A DNA stretch of 64,000 nucleotides from Pseudomonas versuta (GTDB taxonomy: Bacteria > Pseudomonadota > Gammaproteobacteria > Pseudomonadales > Pseudomonadaceae). The stretch covers positions 3,486,001-3,550,000 of the forward strand of contig NZ_CP012676.1 of assembly GCF_001294575.1 (NCBI RefSeq), given 5' to 3'. The notes below the pieces were generated by a model. That model searched no databases, was not told where the DNA came from, and saw only the letters and a program-made list of their open reading frames with translations. The position numbers and the translations under genes were made by a program. Below, piece by piece: positions 8,230 to 18,323 of this stretch; position 1 is the first letter of the stretch, and each line of letters starts with the position of its first letter.

Positions 8230-9327
8230 CTAACGCTTGTGGCCAGTGTCCAGCTTGCGCTCCAGATGCATGGAGTAGCGGGACATACCAAAACAGAAAA
8301 TCCAGAACACCAACGCCGCAAACACATAGCCTTCGGTCGCCATACCCAGCCATGTCGGGTCGGCAGCAGCTTGCTTGACGCTGTTGAGCAGGTCGAACAG
8401 GCCGATGATGATCACCAGGCTGGTGTCCTTGAACAGGGCGATAAAGGTATTGACGATGCCGGGGATCACCAGCTTCAGGGCCTGGGGCAGAATCACCAGC
8501 CCCATGCTGCGCCAGTAACCCAGCCCCATCGCGGCGGCCGCTTCGTACTGACCTTTGGGAATGGCCTGCAAACCACCGCGTACCACTTCCGCGACATAGG
8601 CCGACTGGAACAGGATCACGCCAATCAAGGCCCGCAGCAATTTGTCGAAGTTCATGCCCTCAGGCAGAAACAACGGCAGCATCACCGATGACATGAACAG
8701 CACGGTGATCAACGGCACGCCGCGCCAGAACTCGATAAACGTCACACACACCACGCGAATCGCCGGCATGTCCGAACGTCTTCCCAGCGCCAGCAAAATC
8801 CCCAACGGCAAAGCACCTGCGATACCGACCGTGGCAATCACCAGCGTCAGCATCAGGCCGCCCCACTGGCTGGTGGCCACGTTGCTCAGCCCCCAGTAAC
8901 CGCCATGCAGCAGGCTGTAAGCCAGCACCGGGTACACCACCAAAAAGCCCAGGCCGTAGATCGCCTTGTGCTTGAAGCGCGAGATAAACAACGGCGCGAT
9001 GCCGATCACGGCCAACCACACCGTCAGGTCGACCCGCCAGCGCAAGTCACGCGGGTAATAGCCGTACATGAACTGGCCGAAGCGCTGCTGAATGAAGACC
9101 CAGCAGGCGCCGTCCTTGGTGCAGTCGGCCCGGGTAGTGCCCACCCAATTGGCGTCAAAGATCGCCCAGCTCAAGAGCGGTGGCACGATCAACCAGATCA
9201 GATAAAAGGCAAACAGCGTAAGCAAGGTGTTGAGCCAACTGGAAAACAGATTGGCCCGGGCCCAGGCGACGATGCCGATGCGGTTGCCCGGCGGCGGCAT
9301 GTCAGGTTTGAAAACATGAGTCGTCAT
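8230..9327 (-). CDS. aapM: AapM, amino-acid ABC transporter permease
   Basis: Inner-membrane permease of 365 residues, second of the two in the general L-amino-acid (Aap/Bzt) importer. A long N-terminal part with several membrane segments and a periplasmic loop (TTRADCTKDGACWVFIQQRFGQFMYGYYP in two pieces of the loop) precedes the conserved His/Glu-type permease core. The cytoplasmic EAA-like loop that docks on the ATPase is EAAAAMGLGYWRSMGLVILP. It begins 10 bases after aapQ and ends 13 bases before aapP, so the three are one transcript. Length agrees with AapM (about 360-385). Confidence 0.92.
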   Translation of the reverse strand: MTTHVFKPDMPPPGNRIGIVAWARANLFSSWLNTLLTLFAFYLIWLIVPPLLSWAIFDANWVGTTRADCTKDGACWVFIQQRFGQFMYGYYPRDLRWRVDLTVWLAVIGIAPLFISRFKHKAIYGLGFLVVYPVLAYSLLHGGYWGLSNVATSQWGGLMLTLVIATVGIAGALPLGILLALGRRSDMPAIRVVCVTFIEFWRGVPLITVLFMSSVMLPLFLPEGMNFDKLLRALIGVILFQSAYVAEVVRGGLQAIPKGQYEAAAAMGLGYWRSMGLVILPQALKLVIPGIVNTFIALFKDTSLVIIIGLFDLLNSVKQAAADPTWLGMATEGYVFAALVFWIFCFGMSRYSMHLERKLDTGHKR

Positions 9328-9337
9328 AGTCCCGTCC

Positions 9338-10519
9338 TCATCGCTCGATCAGCGCAATGCGCGTGTTGTACCAATTCATCAGCAGCGAAATGCTGATGCT
9401 GATGGCCAGGTAAACGCTCATGGTGATGGCAATGACTTCAATCGCTTGCCCGGTCTGGTTGAGTACCGTGCCGGCAAACAGTGAAACCATTTCCGGGTAA
9501 CCGATGCCCGCCGCCAGCGACGAGTTCTTCACCAGGTTGAGGTATTGGCTGGTCAGCGGCGGAATAATGACCCGCAATGCCTGCGGGATGATCACCTTGC
9601 GCAGCGTCGGTCCGGGGCGCAGGCCCAGCGAGCGCGCGGCTTCGGTCTGGCCATGACTCACCGACTTGATGCCCGAGCGCACGATTTCAGCAATGAACGC
9701 CGCCGTATAAACGGTCAATGCGATGGTCAGCGCCAGCAACTCCGGTATCAGCACCCAGCCGCCTACAAAGTTGAAGCCCTTGAGCTGCGGCATTTCCCAG
9801 TGCACCGGCGAGCCGAAGATCAACATGCACACGCCCGGAATCAACAGCATCAGGCCCAGCCCGGCCCAGAACTTGTGAAACGGCACGCCGGTCGCTTCAA
9901 ACCGCTTGTTGGCCCAGCGCGCCATCAGCACCACTGCCACAATCGCCAGCAACACGCTGACTACAAATGGCCAGAACGCATCGGTACCAATGGCCGCCGG
10001 CATGTTCAGGCCGCGGCTGCTCATATAGAAAGTGTCAGCAAAGTTGTGACTGTTGCGTGGCCCCGGCATGGTCAGGAAGACCGCGAAGTACCAGAACAGA
10101 ATTTGCAGCAATGGCGGGATATTGCGGAATACCTCAACGTAAACCGTTGCCAGTTTGTTGATCATCCAGTTAGGCGACAACCGGGCAATACCGATAATAA
10201 AACCCAGAATGGTCGCCAGGATCACGCCTATTACCGACACCAGCAGCGTGTTCAGCAGGCCGATCACAAACACCCGGGCATAACTGTCCGACTCGGTGTA
10301 ATCAATCAAATGCTGCGCAATGCCAAACCCGGCACTGCGTTCAAGAAAGCCAAAACCCGAAGTGATACCCCGGTGTTGCAAGTTGGTCTGGGTGTTGTTG
10401 AACAGATACCAGCCCATGAAGACCACCAACGCGACAGTGATGATCTGAAATAACCACGCACGCACACGTGGATCGCTGAGGCTGAGCCTCGGCTTGGGTG
10501 CGCCGACTTTAGTCTGCAT
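9338..10519 (-). CDS. aapQ: AapQ, amino-acid ABC transporter permease
   Basis: First permease subunit, 393 residues, in the inner membrane. It starts with a cytoplasmic stretch and a membrane helix (LFQIITVALVVFMGWYLF), contains the SHNFADTFYMSSRGLNMPA loop typical of AapQ/BztB, and has the permease docking loop QTEAARSLGLRPGPTLRKVI near residue 300. The start codon follows an AGGGG site. It lies 65 bases after the binding-protein gene aapJ, and that gap holds a strong hairpin. Together with AapM it forms the channel for polar amino acids such as glutamate and aspartate. Confidence 0.93.
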   Translation of the reverse strand: MQTKVGAPKPRLSLSDPRVRAWLFQIITVALVVFMGWYLFNNTQTNLQHRGITSGFGFLERSAGFGIAQHLIDYTESDSYARVFVIGLLNTLLVSVIGVILATILGFIIGIARLSPNWMINKLATVYVEVFRNIPPLLQILFWYFAVFLTMPGPRNSHNFADTFYMSSRGLNMPAAIGTDAFWPFVVSVLLAIVAVVLMARWANKRFEATGVPFHKFWAGLGLMLLIPGVCMLIFGSPVHWEMPQLKGFNFVGGWVLIPELLALTIALTVYTAAFIAEIVRSGIKSVSHGQTEAARSLGLRPGPTLRKVIIPQALRVIIPPLTSQYLNLVKNSSLAAGIGYPEMVSLFAGTVLNQTGQAIEVIAITMSVYLAISISISLLMNWYNTRIALIER

Positions 10520-10548
10520 GAAGTGCCCCTGAAAAAATGGATCAGAAC

Positions 10549-10577
10549 GTCACCCGGTGGTTGGCCCACCGGGTGAC
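10549..10577 (-). promoter_or_regulatory. Intercistronic hairpin between aapJ and aapQ
   Basis: A perfect 12-base stem (GTCACCCGGTGG at 10549-10560 with its complement at 10566-10577) around a five-base loop begins 7 bases after the aapJ stop. No U tract follows directly, so it is more likely an mRNA-stabilising or partial attenuation structure, of the type that lets binding-protein mRNA exceed permease mRNA, than a full terminator. Confidence 0.75.
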
Positions 10578-10584
10578 AGGTCCA

Positions 10585-11613
10585 TCAGCGCACAGGTGGT
10601 GCGTATTGGATGCCGCCGTTGTTCCACAAGGCGTTCAGCCCGCGGTCGATGGCCAGAGGAGTGCTTTTGCCGAGGTTTTTCTCAAACACTTCGCCGTAGT
10701 TGCCGACCTGGCTGACGATCTGCACCACCCAGTCTTTTGGCAGCTTCAGGTCTTTGCCATATTCGCCGTCAGCACCCAGCAAGCGGGCAACATCGGGGTT
10801 CTTGGTGGATTTGGCTTCAGCCAGGACGTTTTTCGAGGTGATGCCGGCTTCTTCAGCATTGAGCATGGCGAACAGGGTCCACTTGACGATGCTGAACCAG
10901 TCCTCATCACCCTTGCGAACTACAGGGCCCAGGGGCTCCTTGGAGATGGTTTCGGGCAATACCACGTAGTCCTTCGGGTTCGCCAGTTTGCTGCGCTGTG
11001 CATAAAGCTGCGACTTGTCGGAAGTCAGCACGTCGCAACGCCCGCTTTCCAGCGACTTGGCGCTTTCGTCGGAGGTGTCGAAGGTGATCGGGGTGTATTT
11101 CAGGTTATTGGCCCGGAAGTAATCCGACACGTTGAGCTCAGTGGTAGTACCGGCCTGGATGCAAATGGTTGCACCGTCCAGTTCCTTGGCACTTTTTACC
11201 CCCAGCTTGTTATTGACCAGAAAGCCGACGCCGTCGTAATAAGTGACCCCGGCAAACACCATGCCCATGCCCGCATCACGGGAACTGGTCCAGGTGGTGT
11301 TGCGTGACAGCACATCGACTTCGCCCGACTGCAGCGCGGTGAAACGCTCCTTGGCGTTCAACTGGCTGAACTTGACCTTGGTTGCATCGCCAAATACCGC
11401 TGCGGCCACTGCGCGGCAGATATCGGCATCGATCCCCAGAATTTTGCCATCCTTGTCAGGCACCGAAAAACCCGGCAAACCATCACTGACGCCACACTGC
11501 ACAAAACCCTTCTTTTTAACGCCGTCGAGCGTTGCGCCTGCGTGAGCAAAACCACTGACACTCAATACGATGGCTGCGGTGGCCAAAGCCAGAGTGGATT
11601 TCAACTGCTTCAT
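10585..11613 (-). CDS. aapJ: AapJ, periplasmic general L-amino-acid binding protein
   Basis: Solute-binding protein of 342 residues that feeds AapQMP. A Sec signal peptide is clear (MKQLKSTLALATAAIVLSV, cleavage probably after AHA at residue 25). The mature part shows the family-3 binding-protein pattern: GVKKKGFVQCGVSDGLPGFS, GIDADICRAVAAAVFGD, NAKERFTALQSGEVDVLSRN and TTELNVSDYF. It has a strong GGAGG ribosome-binding site and is first in the aapJQMP operon, so the operon promoter should lie just upstream, at plus-strand positions above 11613. Family and order are certain; substrate range is inferred from Aap homologues. Confidence 0.94.
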   Translation of the reverse strand: MKQLKSTLALATAAIVLSVSGFAHAGATLDGVKKKGFVQCGVSDGLPGFSVPDKDGKILGIDADICRAVAAAVFGDATKVKFSQLNAKERFTALQSGEVDVLSRNTTWTSSRDAGMGMVFAGVTYYDGVGFLVNNKLGVKSAKELDGATICIQAGTTTELNVSDYFRANNLKYTPITFDTSDESAKSLESGRCDVLTSDKSQLYAQRSKLANPKDYVVLPETISKEPLGPVVRKGDEDWFSIVKWTLFAMLNAEEAGITSKNVLAEAKSTKNPDVARLLGADGEYGKDLKLPKDWVVQIVSQVGNYGEVFEKNLGKSTPLAIDRGLNALWNNGGIQYAPPVR

Positions 11614-12691
<1,078 letters not shown>

Positions 12692-12775
12692 AACCGAAAC
12701 ATCCTGTCGTTCACTACGCCGAGCACGCGACTTGCATTACACTGCCCGGCGTACACTCCTTAACCAACTGATGAG

Positions 12776-14266
12776 ATGACCGTGCTCAAAGCACTCAAAA
12801 AAATATTCGGTAAAAGCGAGGCTGAGCCACTCGCATCAGCTTCAGTGACACCTTCGAGCATCACCAGCCCGCGCACCGACGCGCAACAGCCTGGTCGCTC
12901 TGCTCCTGCTCAAGCCTCGGTGAACACTCCCGACGTACAGCCCGCTCCTGAACCGGTACAGATCGAACAACCCAAAGTTGCAAAACCACGGCGTGAAGCG
13001 GCCCCCAAGCCGCCGGTCATACCCTGGAAACTCGAAGACTTCGTGGTCGAACCGCAAGAAGGCAAAGTCCGCTTTCACGACTTCAAGCTCGCCCCGGAGC
13101 TGATGCACGCCATTCAGGATCTGGGTTTCCCGTATTGCACCCCGATTCAGGCAGGCGTACTGGGCTATACCCTCAGCGGCCGTGACGCCATCGGTCGCGC
13201 CCAGACCGGCACCGGCAAAACGGCCGCATTCCTGATTTCGATCATCAGCCAGCTGACCCAGACCCCGCCGCCCAAAGAACGCTACATGGGCGAACCGCGC
13301 GCGCTGATCATTGCGCCGACCCGCGAGCTGGTGGTGCAAATCGCCAAAGACGCAGCCGACCTGACCAAGTACACCGACCTCAATGTCATGACATTCGTCG
13401 GCGGCATGGACTTCGACAAGCAGCTCAAACAGCTTGAAGCCCGTCATTGCGACATTCTGGTAGCCACTCCGGGCCGTCTGCTGGACTTCAACCAGCGCGG
13501 TGAAGTGCATCTGGACATGGTCGAAGTCATGGTGCTCGACGAAGCCGACCGCATGCTTGATATGGGTTTTATCCCGCAAGTACGCCAGATCATTCGCCAG
13601 ACCCCGCCGAAAGCCGAGCGCCAGACGCTGCTGTTCTCTGCGACCTTCACCGAGGACGTGATGAACCTGGCCAAGCAATGGACCACCGACCCGGCCATTG
13701 TCGAAATCGAAGCGCTCAACGTCGCCAGCGACATGGTAGAGCAACACGTTTACGCGGTTGCCGGGGCAGACAAGTACAAGTTGCTGTTCAACCTGGTGAA
13801 CGACAACGGCTGGGAGCGGGTCATCGTTTTCGCCAACCGCAAGGACGAAGTGCGCCGCATCGAAGAACGCCTGGTGCGTGACGGCATCAACGCCGCGCAA
13901 CTGTCGGGTGACGTGCCTCAGCACAAACGCATCAAGACCCTCGAAGGTTTCCGCGAAGGCAAGATCCGCGTACTGGTGGCCACCGACGTGGCAGGTCGCG
14001 GGATTCACATCGACGGGATCAGCCACGTCATCAACTTCACCCTGCCCGAAGTGCCGGACGACTACGTGCACCGTATTGGCCGTACAGGCCGGGCGGGCGC
14101 CAGCGGTGTCTCGATCAGTTTTGCCGGTGAAGACGACTCGTATCAATTGCCGTCGATCGAAGCGTTGCTGGGCAAAAAAATCAGCTGCGAAACACCGCCG
14201 ACCGAATTGCTGCGACCTGTAGTACGGGCCGTGCGCAAGCCCCATGATCCGACCGTAACGGCCTGA
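12776..14266 (+). CDS. rhlB: DEAD-box ATP-dependent RNA helicase RhlB
   Basis: RNA helicase of 496 residues associated with mRNA decay. About 95 N-terminal residues are low-complexity, Ala/Pro-rich and followed by [20 protein letters not shown], the Q-motif region. Motif I is AQTGTGKT (142-149), Ia PTREL, II DEAD (255-258), [18 protein letters not shown] and [12 protein letters not shown]. The TRPVR-like tail expected of RhlB is represented by [12 protein letters not shown]. The start at 12776 is the only usable ATG nearby, because the one at 12771 runs into a stop at once. It is convergent with moaE, with a REPIN between. Confidence 0.9.
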   Translation: MTVLKALKKIFGKSEAEPLASASVTPSSITSPRTDAQQPGRSAPAQASVNTPDVQPAPEPVQIEQPKVAKPRREAAPKPPVIPWKLEDFVVEPQEGKVRFHDFKLAPELMHAIQDLGFPYCTPIQAGVLGYTLSGRDAIGRAQTGTGKTAAFLISIISQLTQTPPPKERYMGEPRALIIAPTRELVVQIAKDAADLTKYTDLNVMTFVGGMDFDKQLKQLEARHCDILVATPGRLLDFNQRGEVHLDMVEVMVLDEADRMLDMGFIPQVRQIIRQTPPKAERQTLLFSATFTEDVMNLAKQWTTDPAIVEIEALNVASDMVEQHVYAVAGADKYKLLFNLVNDNGWERVIVFANRKDEVRRIEERLVRDGINAAQLSGDVPQHKRIKTLEGFREGKIRVLVATDVAGRGIHIDGISHVINFTLPEVPDDYVHRIGRTGRAGASGVSISFAGEDDSYQLPSIEALLGKKISCETPPTELLRPVVRAVRKPHDPTVTA

Positions 14267-14273
14267 TCACCTC

Positions 14274-14336
14274 CCTGTAGGAGCGAGCTTGCTCGCGAGC
14301 TTTTAACGGCTCGCCAGCAAGCTCGCTCCTTCAGGG
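14274..14336. repeat. REPIN, GTAGGAGCGAGC type
   Basis: Facing arms begin CTGTAGGAGCGAGCTTGCTC and end CAAGCTCGCTCCTTCAG; the right arm has diverged slightly (GCTCGCCAGC, and TTC for TAC). It fills the gap between the convergent rhlB and moaE genes. Confidence 0.9.
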
Positions 14337-14345
14337 GCCACGCCG

Positions 14346-14798
14346 TTATTTCTTCCAGCGGTCCGCTGCTTCCTCATCGCTCACGCGACCTTCGACCCAA
14401 CGCGGGCCATCCGCGGTCTGTTCCTTTTTCCAGAACGGCGCCCGGGTTTTCAGGTAGTCCATGACAAAGGCGCAGGCATCGAATGCGGCCTGACGATGGG
14501 CACTGGCCACGCCGACAAAGACTATCGGCTCGCCCGGCTCAAGCGCCCCAACACGGTGCAACACTTCAAGCTTGAGTAGCGGCCAGCGCTGTTCGGCTTC
14601 AAGCACGATCTTGCCCAGGGCTTTCTCGGTCATGCCCGGGTAGTGTTCCAAGAACATCCCCGCCACATCGCGCCCGTCGTTGAAGTCACGCACATAACCG
14701 ACAAAACTCACCACCGCGCCCACCCCCAGGTTGGCCGCGTGCAGCGCATTGACCTGCGCCCCCGGATCGAAAGCTGCCGCTTGCACCCGCACCGTCAT
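14346..14798 (-). CDS. moaE: Molybdopterin synthase catalytic subunit MoaE
   Basis: Large subunit of molybdopterin synthase, 150 residues. It transfers two sulfurs from MoaD thiocarboxylate to cyclic pyranopterin monophosphate to form molybdopterin dithiolene. Family landmarks are GAVVSFVGYVRDFN, LEHYPGMTEKAL, VLHRVGALEPGEPIVFVGVA and the C-terminal active-site Lys region RAPFWKKEQTADGPRWVE. It starts two bases after moaD and is the last gene of moaC-moaD-moaE. Confidence 0.96.
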   Translation of the reverse strand: MTVRVQAAAFDPGAQVNALHAANLGVGAVVSFVGYVRDFNDGRDVAGMFLEHYPGMTEKALGKIVLEAEQRWPLLKLEVLHRVGALEPGEPIVFVGVASAHRQAAFDACAFVMDYLKTRAPFWKKEQTADGPRWVEGRVSDEEAADRWKK

Positions 14799-14800
14799 GT

Positions 14801-15046
14801 TCAGCCTCCCGTCACGGGCGGGAAAAACGCCACTTCGTCGCCGTCCGCCAAGAGCTCGTCAGGCTTGCACAGTTCCTCATTGCGCGCACACATCAGGTTC
14901 GACTCGGCCAATACCTGCCAGGCCCCGCCCCGCTGCATCAGGTACCCGCGCAACTGATCGATGGAGCTGAACTCACCTTCCACTGTTTCGCCATCCAGCC
15001 CCAGGGCTTCACGGTAGCGAGCAAAAAACACCACCTTGAGCTTCAT
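14801..15046 (-). CDS. moaD: Molybdopterin synthase sulfur carrier subunit MoaD
   Basis: Ubiquitin-fold sulfur carrier of 81 residues. Its C-terminal Gly-Gly (FFPPVTGG) is activated and thiocarboxylated, then inserted into the MoaE active site. The N-terminus [16 protein letters not shown] and the [10 protein letters not shown] segment are typical. Its ATG overlaps the moaC stop by four bases (ATGA), indicating translational coupling. Confidence 0.96.
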   Translation of the reverse strand: MKLKVVFFARYREALGLDGETVEGEFSSIDQLRGYLMQRGGAWQVLAESNLMCARNEELCKPDELLADGDEVAFFPPVTGG

Positions 15047-15516
15047 GACGCGTCAGCCTGAAAGTGCCCGCTCTTGCCGCCGAGTTTTTCAAGCACGCGC
15101 AGGTTTTCGATCGTCATGCCGCGATCGACCGCCTTGCACATGTCATAAATCGTCAGGGCTGCGACGCTGGCGGCGGTCAGCGCTTCCATCTCGACTCCGG
15201 TCTGCCCCGACAGTTTGCAGCGGGCCACGATCAGAACCGCATCACTGCCCTGGGCACTGAGCTCAACCTTGACGCTGGTGAGCATTAGCGGGTGGCACAA
15301 CGGGATCAGATCCGAGGTTTTCTTCGCCGCCTGAATGCCGGCGATCCGCGCCACGGCAAAAACATCGCCCTTGGGGTGACCGCCACTGACGATCATTTCC
15401 AGGGTTTCAGGGCGCATGCGCACCACGGCTTGGGCCGTCGCCTCACGGGATGTCACGGCTTTATCGGTGACATCGACCATGTTGGCGCGGCCTTGGGAAT
15501 CCAGATGAGTCAGCAC
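15043..15516 (-). CDS. moaC: Cyclic pyranopterin monophosphate synthase MoaC
   Basis: Converts 3',8-cyclo-dihydro-GTP to cyclic pyranopterin monophosphate in molybdenum cofactor synthesis. I start it at the GTG at 15514-15516 because this gives the family N-terminus [19 protein letters not shown] and has GGAG upstream; it yields 157 residues (E. coli 161). Active-site stretches are [15 protein letters not shown] and [20 protein letters not shown]. An in-frame extension to 15849 overlaps the opposite YdcZ-like gene and is not real. No moaA is in view, so it must lie elsewhere. Confidence 0.94.
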   Translation of the reverse strand: MLTHLDSQGRANMVDVTDKAVTSREATAQAVVRMRPETLEMIVSGGHPKGDVFAVARIAGIQAAKKTSDLIPLCHPLMLTSVKVELSAQGSDAVLIVARCKLSGQTGVEMEALTAASVAALTIYDMCKAVDRGMTIENLRVLEKLGGKSGHFQADAS

Positions 15517-15664
15517 AGGGGGGGTACTCCAGAGGGGAGCTGCGATTGTAAACCCGAGGTTCGGTTCAAGGCCATCGACCCCGCGAATACCCCGCATCAG
15601 AACATCGAATTGGCCGCCTGCTCGTCTTGGCCGTACAACGGTTGAAACTTTGGAGGCCGTACTC

Positions 15665-16111
15665 ATGCCACTTTTTGTTGCCATTGCCCTGAGCCTGCTT
15701 GCCGGTGCTGCAGTGCCCTTGCAAGCCGCCAGCAACGCCCGGCTGGGGGTGACGCTGGGGCATCCGTTCTGGGCCACAGTCATTTCATTGCTGGTCAGCA
15801 GCGTCGCCATTGCGCTGGTGATGCTCATCGTCAAAGTCCCGCGGCCCAACCTTGGCGCCCTGCTGAGCGGTCCCTGGTGGATCTGGCTCGGCGGCCTGGC
15901 CGGAGTGTTTTACATCACCGTCGCGCTGATCAGCGTACCGCGTCTGGGCGCACTCAATTTCATCATGGCCGTGGTACTGGGCCAGCTGATTATTTCGCTG
16001 GTGATTGATTACTTCGGCTTGCTCGGGCTGCCAAAGAACACCCCGGGCCTGCAGAAAATACTCGGGGTGAGCGTGGTACTGGCAGGGTTCGTGATTGCCT
16101 CACGGGGCTGA
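15665..16111 (+). CDS. YdcZ-family (DUF606) DMT-type membrane protein
   Basis: Small inner-membrane protein of 148 residues with four or five hydrophobic helices, belonging to the DUF606/YdcZ branch of the drug/metabolite transporter superfamily. Signatures are [14 protein letters not shown] after helix one, [16 protein letters not shown], and [25 protein letters not shown]. The ATG at 15665 has TTGGAGG upstream; the one at 15650 does not. Single five-helix members are thought to work as dimers, and no partner gene is adjacent. Substrate unknown. It is divergent from moaC. Confidence 0.85.
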   Translation: MPLFVAIALSLLAGAAVPLQAASNARLGVTLGHPFWATVISLLVSSVAIALVMLIVKVPRPNLGALLSGPWWIWLGGLAGVFYITVALISVPRLGALNFIMAVVLGQLIISLVIDYFGLLGLPKNTPGLQKILGVSVVLAGFVIASRG

Positions 16112-16150
16112 CGAAATGACTCAACTGCCCCAACAGCAATACTGCCAAAA

Positions 16151-16217
16151 CTGTAGGAGCGAGCTTGCTCGCGAGCTCTTCAATATCAAAAGCTCGCGAG
16201 CAAGCTCGCTCCTACAG
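16151..16217. repeat. REPIN, GTAGGAGCGAGC type
   Basis: Near-perfect facing arms (CTGTAGGAGCGAGCTTGCTC start, complement ending 16217) around CTCTTCAATATCAAAA. It separates the convergent YdcZ-like gene and LysR gene. Three copies of a GGTCGGGA-like 8-mer follow at about 16225-16245, just before the LysR stop. Confidence 0.92.
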
Positions 16218-16250
16218 ATCGAAAGGTCGGGAGGTCGGGAGGTCAAAGGA

Positions 16251-17150
16251 TCAGGCGCTGACCTGTTTGACCAGTTCGCGCAGCCAGCGATGGGCCGGGT
16301 CCTGGTTAAAACGGTTATGCCAGGCCTGCACATAGTTGAACGGGGCAACCGTCAGCGGCGGTTCCAGCGCCACCAGCGTGTCCCCAAGCGGCACGTTGGC
16401 CAAGGTGCGGGTGGCCACGGTGAGGATCAAGTCGGTGCCGGCAATCATCCCGGGCGCCGCGCCCCAATGAGGCACGTTGACCGCCACCCGACGTTTTAAA
16501 CCACGGGCCCGCAACACGTTATCGACTTCACCCCGGGTGTTGCCGTCCATCGACACCAGCAGGTGCGGGCGCGCCAGGTAGCTGTCCAGATCAAGCACAC
16601 CATTTTCAGGGAGAGAACGACGGTTGAGCAGGCAGGTAAAGGTTTCTTCAAACAGCACCTCAGTGCAGATATCCGCCCCCAGAGCGGGAAACACACCGAT
16701 GGCCAGGTCGATCCTGCCCTGCCCGACTTGCTCAAGCATGCCCTGGCGGCTGTCCTGGATCACCACCAGCGAGGTGTCCGGCGCCTGCGCCCGGAGTTGC
16801 ACCAGCAATTTTGGCAGCACGATCGCCGCCCCGTAATCGGACATGGCGATGCGGAAGGTGCGTTGCGAGTCTGCCGGCACAAAGTCGATGGACTGGCCGA
16901 GCAAGGTTTCAATCTGCCCCAGGATCTCCTTGAGCGGTGCCTGAAGGTTTTGCGCCAACGCACTGAGCACGACCTCGTTGCCCTGGCGAATCAGCAACGG
17001 ATCATCGAGCAACACCCTGAGTTTATTCAGCGAGTGGCTGATGGCCGGCTGACTCAAATGCAAACGGACGCCGGTACGGGTCACGTGTTTTTCAGTCAGC
17101 AGCGCATCGAGCACTACCAACAAATTCAGATCGATATTGCGCAATAACAC
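16251..17150 (-). CDS. LysR-type regulator of the adjacent RND pump
   Basis: Transcriptional regulator of 299 residues with an N-terminal winged helix-turn-helix (NIDLNLLVVLDALLTEKH, then LSQPAISHSLNKLRVLLDD) and a C-terminal effector domain. I start it at the GTG at 17148-17150, which has AGGAG 7 bases upstream; the in-frame ATG at 17210 would overlap the divergent gene and lacks a site. The start lies only 39 bases from the start of the adaptor gene on the other strand, so control of that pump is likely. The N-terminal sequence resembles the NodD/PcpR-like LysR branch; the effector is unknown. Confidence 0.88.
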   Translation of the reverse strand: MLLRNIDLNLLVVLDALLTEKHVTRTGVRLHLSQPAISHSLNKLRVLLDDPLLIRQGNEVVLSALAQNLQAPLKEILGQIETLLGQSIDFVPADSQRTFRIAMSDYGAAIVLPKLLVQLRAQAPDTSLVVIQDSRQGMLEQVGQGRIDLAIGVFPALGADICTEVLFEETFTCLLNRRSLPENGVLDLDSYLARPHLLVSMDGNTRGEVDNVLRARGLKRRVAVNVPHWGAAPGMIAGTDLILTVATRTLANVPLGDTLVALEPPLTVAPFNYVQAWHNRFNQDPAHRWLRELVKQVSA

Positions 17151-17189
17151 CCGACTCTCCTGTCTTGGCCAACTCCTAGGGAGCGCTTC

Positions 17190-18323
17190 ATGCTTGAACC
17201 CGAACAACACACTGAAACAGCGCGTAAGCGGAGCAAGCTTACCTCAGGCTACGTTTTATACGCGCTTTTAGCCGTGGTGCCATTGCTGCTCGCCTGGGCC
17301 GTATGGCACTGGCAGCAACCGGCGGCCGTTGCTTTTGCAGCGACGCCGGTGAAGGTGGCAGTGGCTACCGTCAGCAACCGGCCACTGGTCAGTTATGTGC
17401 AAGCCATCGGCGAGCTGGAAGCGGTGCAAGCAGTCAGCGTGCCCGCCGAGATCGGCGGGCGGATTGTCGAGCTGCCGATTGAGTCCGGACAACGCGTGAG
17501 CCGCGGGCAGATTCTGGTTCGGCTCAACGATGCGCCACAGCGCGGGCAATTGCTGCGCTTGCAAGGCCTGCTCGACAACACCCGCACACGCCTGGAGCGG
17601 ATGAAACAACTGATCGGCGCCAATGCCATCTCCCGTGAAGCGCTGGACAACGCCCAGGCTCAATACACGGCTGCCCGCGGCGCTGTGCAAGAGCTGATCG
17701 CCGAGATCGAGCAACGTACGATTCGTGCCCCCTTTGCCGGAACCCTGGGTATCCGGAAAGTGCATTTGGGCCAATACGTGAATGCCGGTGACACCCTGAT
17801 CAATCTGCTCGGCAACCAGGGCCTGTACGTCAATTTCAGCGTGCCCGAACAAGTTGCATCGCGCTTTACTCCCGCCAGCACGTTGCAGGTCGAGCTCGAC
17901 GCCCTGCCCGGCCAGCCTCTGACAGCGGTGCTCAACAGCATCGATCCGTTCCTCGACCGCTCGCGCACCCTGAGTCTGCAGGCCCGCCTGCAAAACCCGC
18001 CCGACAGCGCCTTGCCGCGCATGTTCGCCCGAGTGCGATTACCCCTGCCCCTGCCCGCAAATACCCTGAGCGTGCCTGAAACAGCCGTCACCTACAGCGC
18101 GTATGGCGAGGATGTCTATGTCGTCAACCCTTCGCTTACGCCCACCGTGCGCCGGGTTTCAGTCAAAACCGGTGAGCGCCGGGATGGCCGGGTAGTGATC
18201 AGCCAGGGAGTGGCCGCCGGTGATCAAGTGGTGATCAGCGGCCAGATCAAACTCAGCGATGGCGCCAGCATCGAGCCCGTCCTTCATAGCGCCCTGAGCG
18301 TAGATGCGGGAGCCGGCGAATGA
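17190..18323 (+). CDS. RND efflux pump periplasmic adaptor (membrane fusion protein)
   Basis: A 377-residue adaptor linking an RND permease to an outer-membrane channel. One N-terminal membrane anchor (about residues 21-41, LYALLAVVPLLLAWAVW) is followed by a split lipoyl domain (VSVPAEIGGRIVELPIESGQ and the TIRAPFAGTLGIRKVHLGQY half), a helical hairpin between them, and a beta-barrel/membrane-proximal part. AGGGAG precedes the ATG. It overlaps the permease gene by four bases. The pair resembles MexJK or MexPQ-type pumps; no outer-membrane gene accompanies it, so a channel such as OprM would be borrowed. Confidence 0.9.
   Translation: MLEPEQHTETARKRSKLTSGYVLYALLAVVPLLLAWAVWHWQQPAAVAFAATPVKVAVATVSNRPLVSYVQAIGELEAVQAVSVPAEIGGRIVELPIESGQRVSRGQILVRLNDAPQRGQLLRLQGLLDNTRTRLERMKQLIGANAISREALDNAQAQYTAARGAVQELIAEIEQRTIRAPFAGTLGIRKVHLGQYVNAGDTLINLLGNQGLYVNFSVPEQVASRFTPASTLQVELDALPGQPLTAVLNSIDPFLDRSRTLSLQARLQNPPDSALPRMFARVRLPLPLPANTLSVPETAVTYSAYGEDVYVVNPSLTPTVRRVSVKTGERRDGRVVISQGVAAGDQVVISGQIKLSDGASIEPVLHSALSVDAGAGE

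Noticed and set aside
12842..14245. Long open frame antisense to rhlB
   Set aside because: Mirror of helicase codon bias; no start signal or recognisable family.
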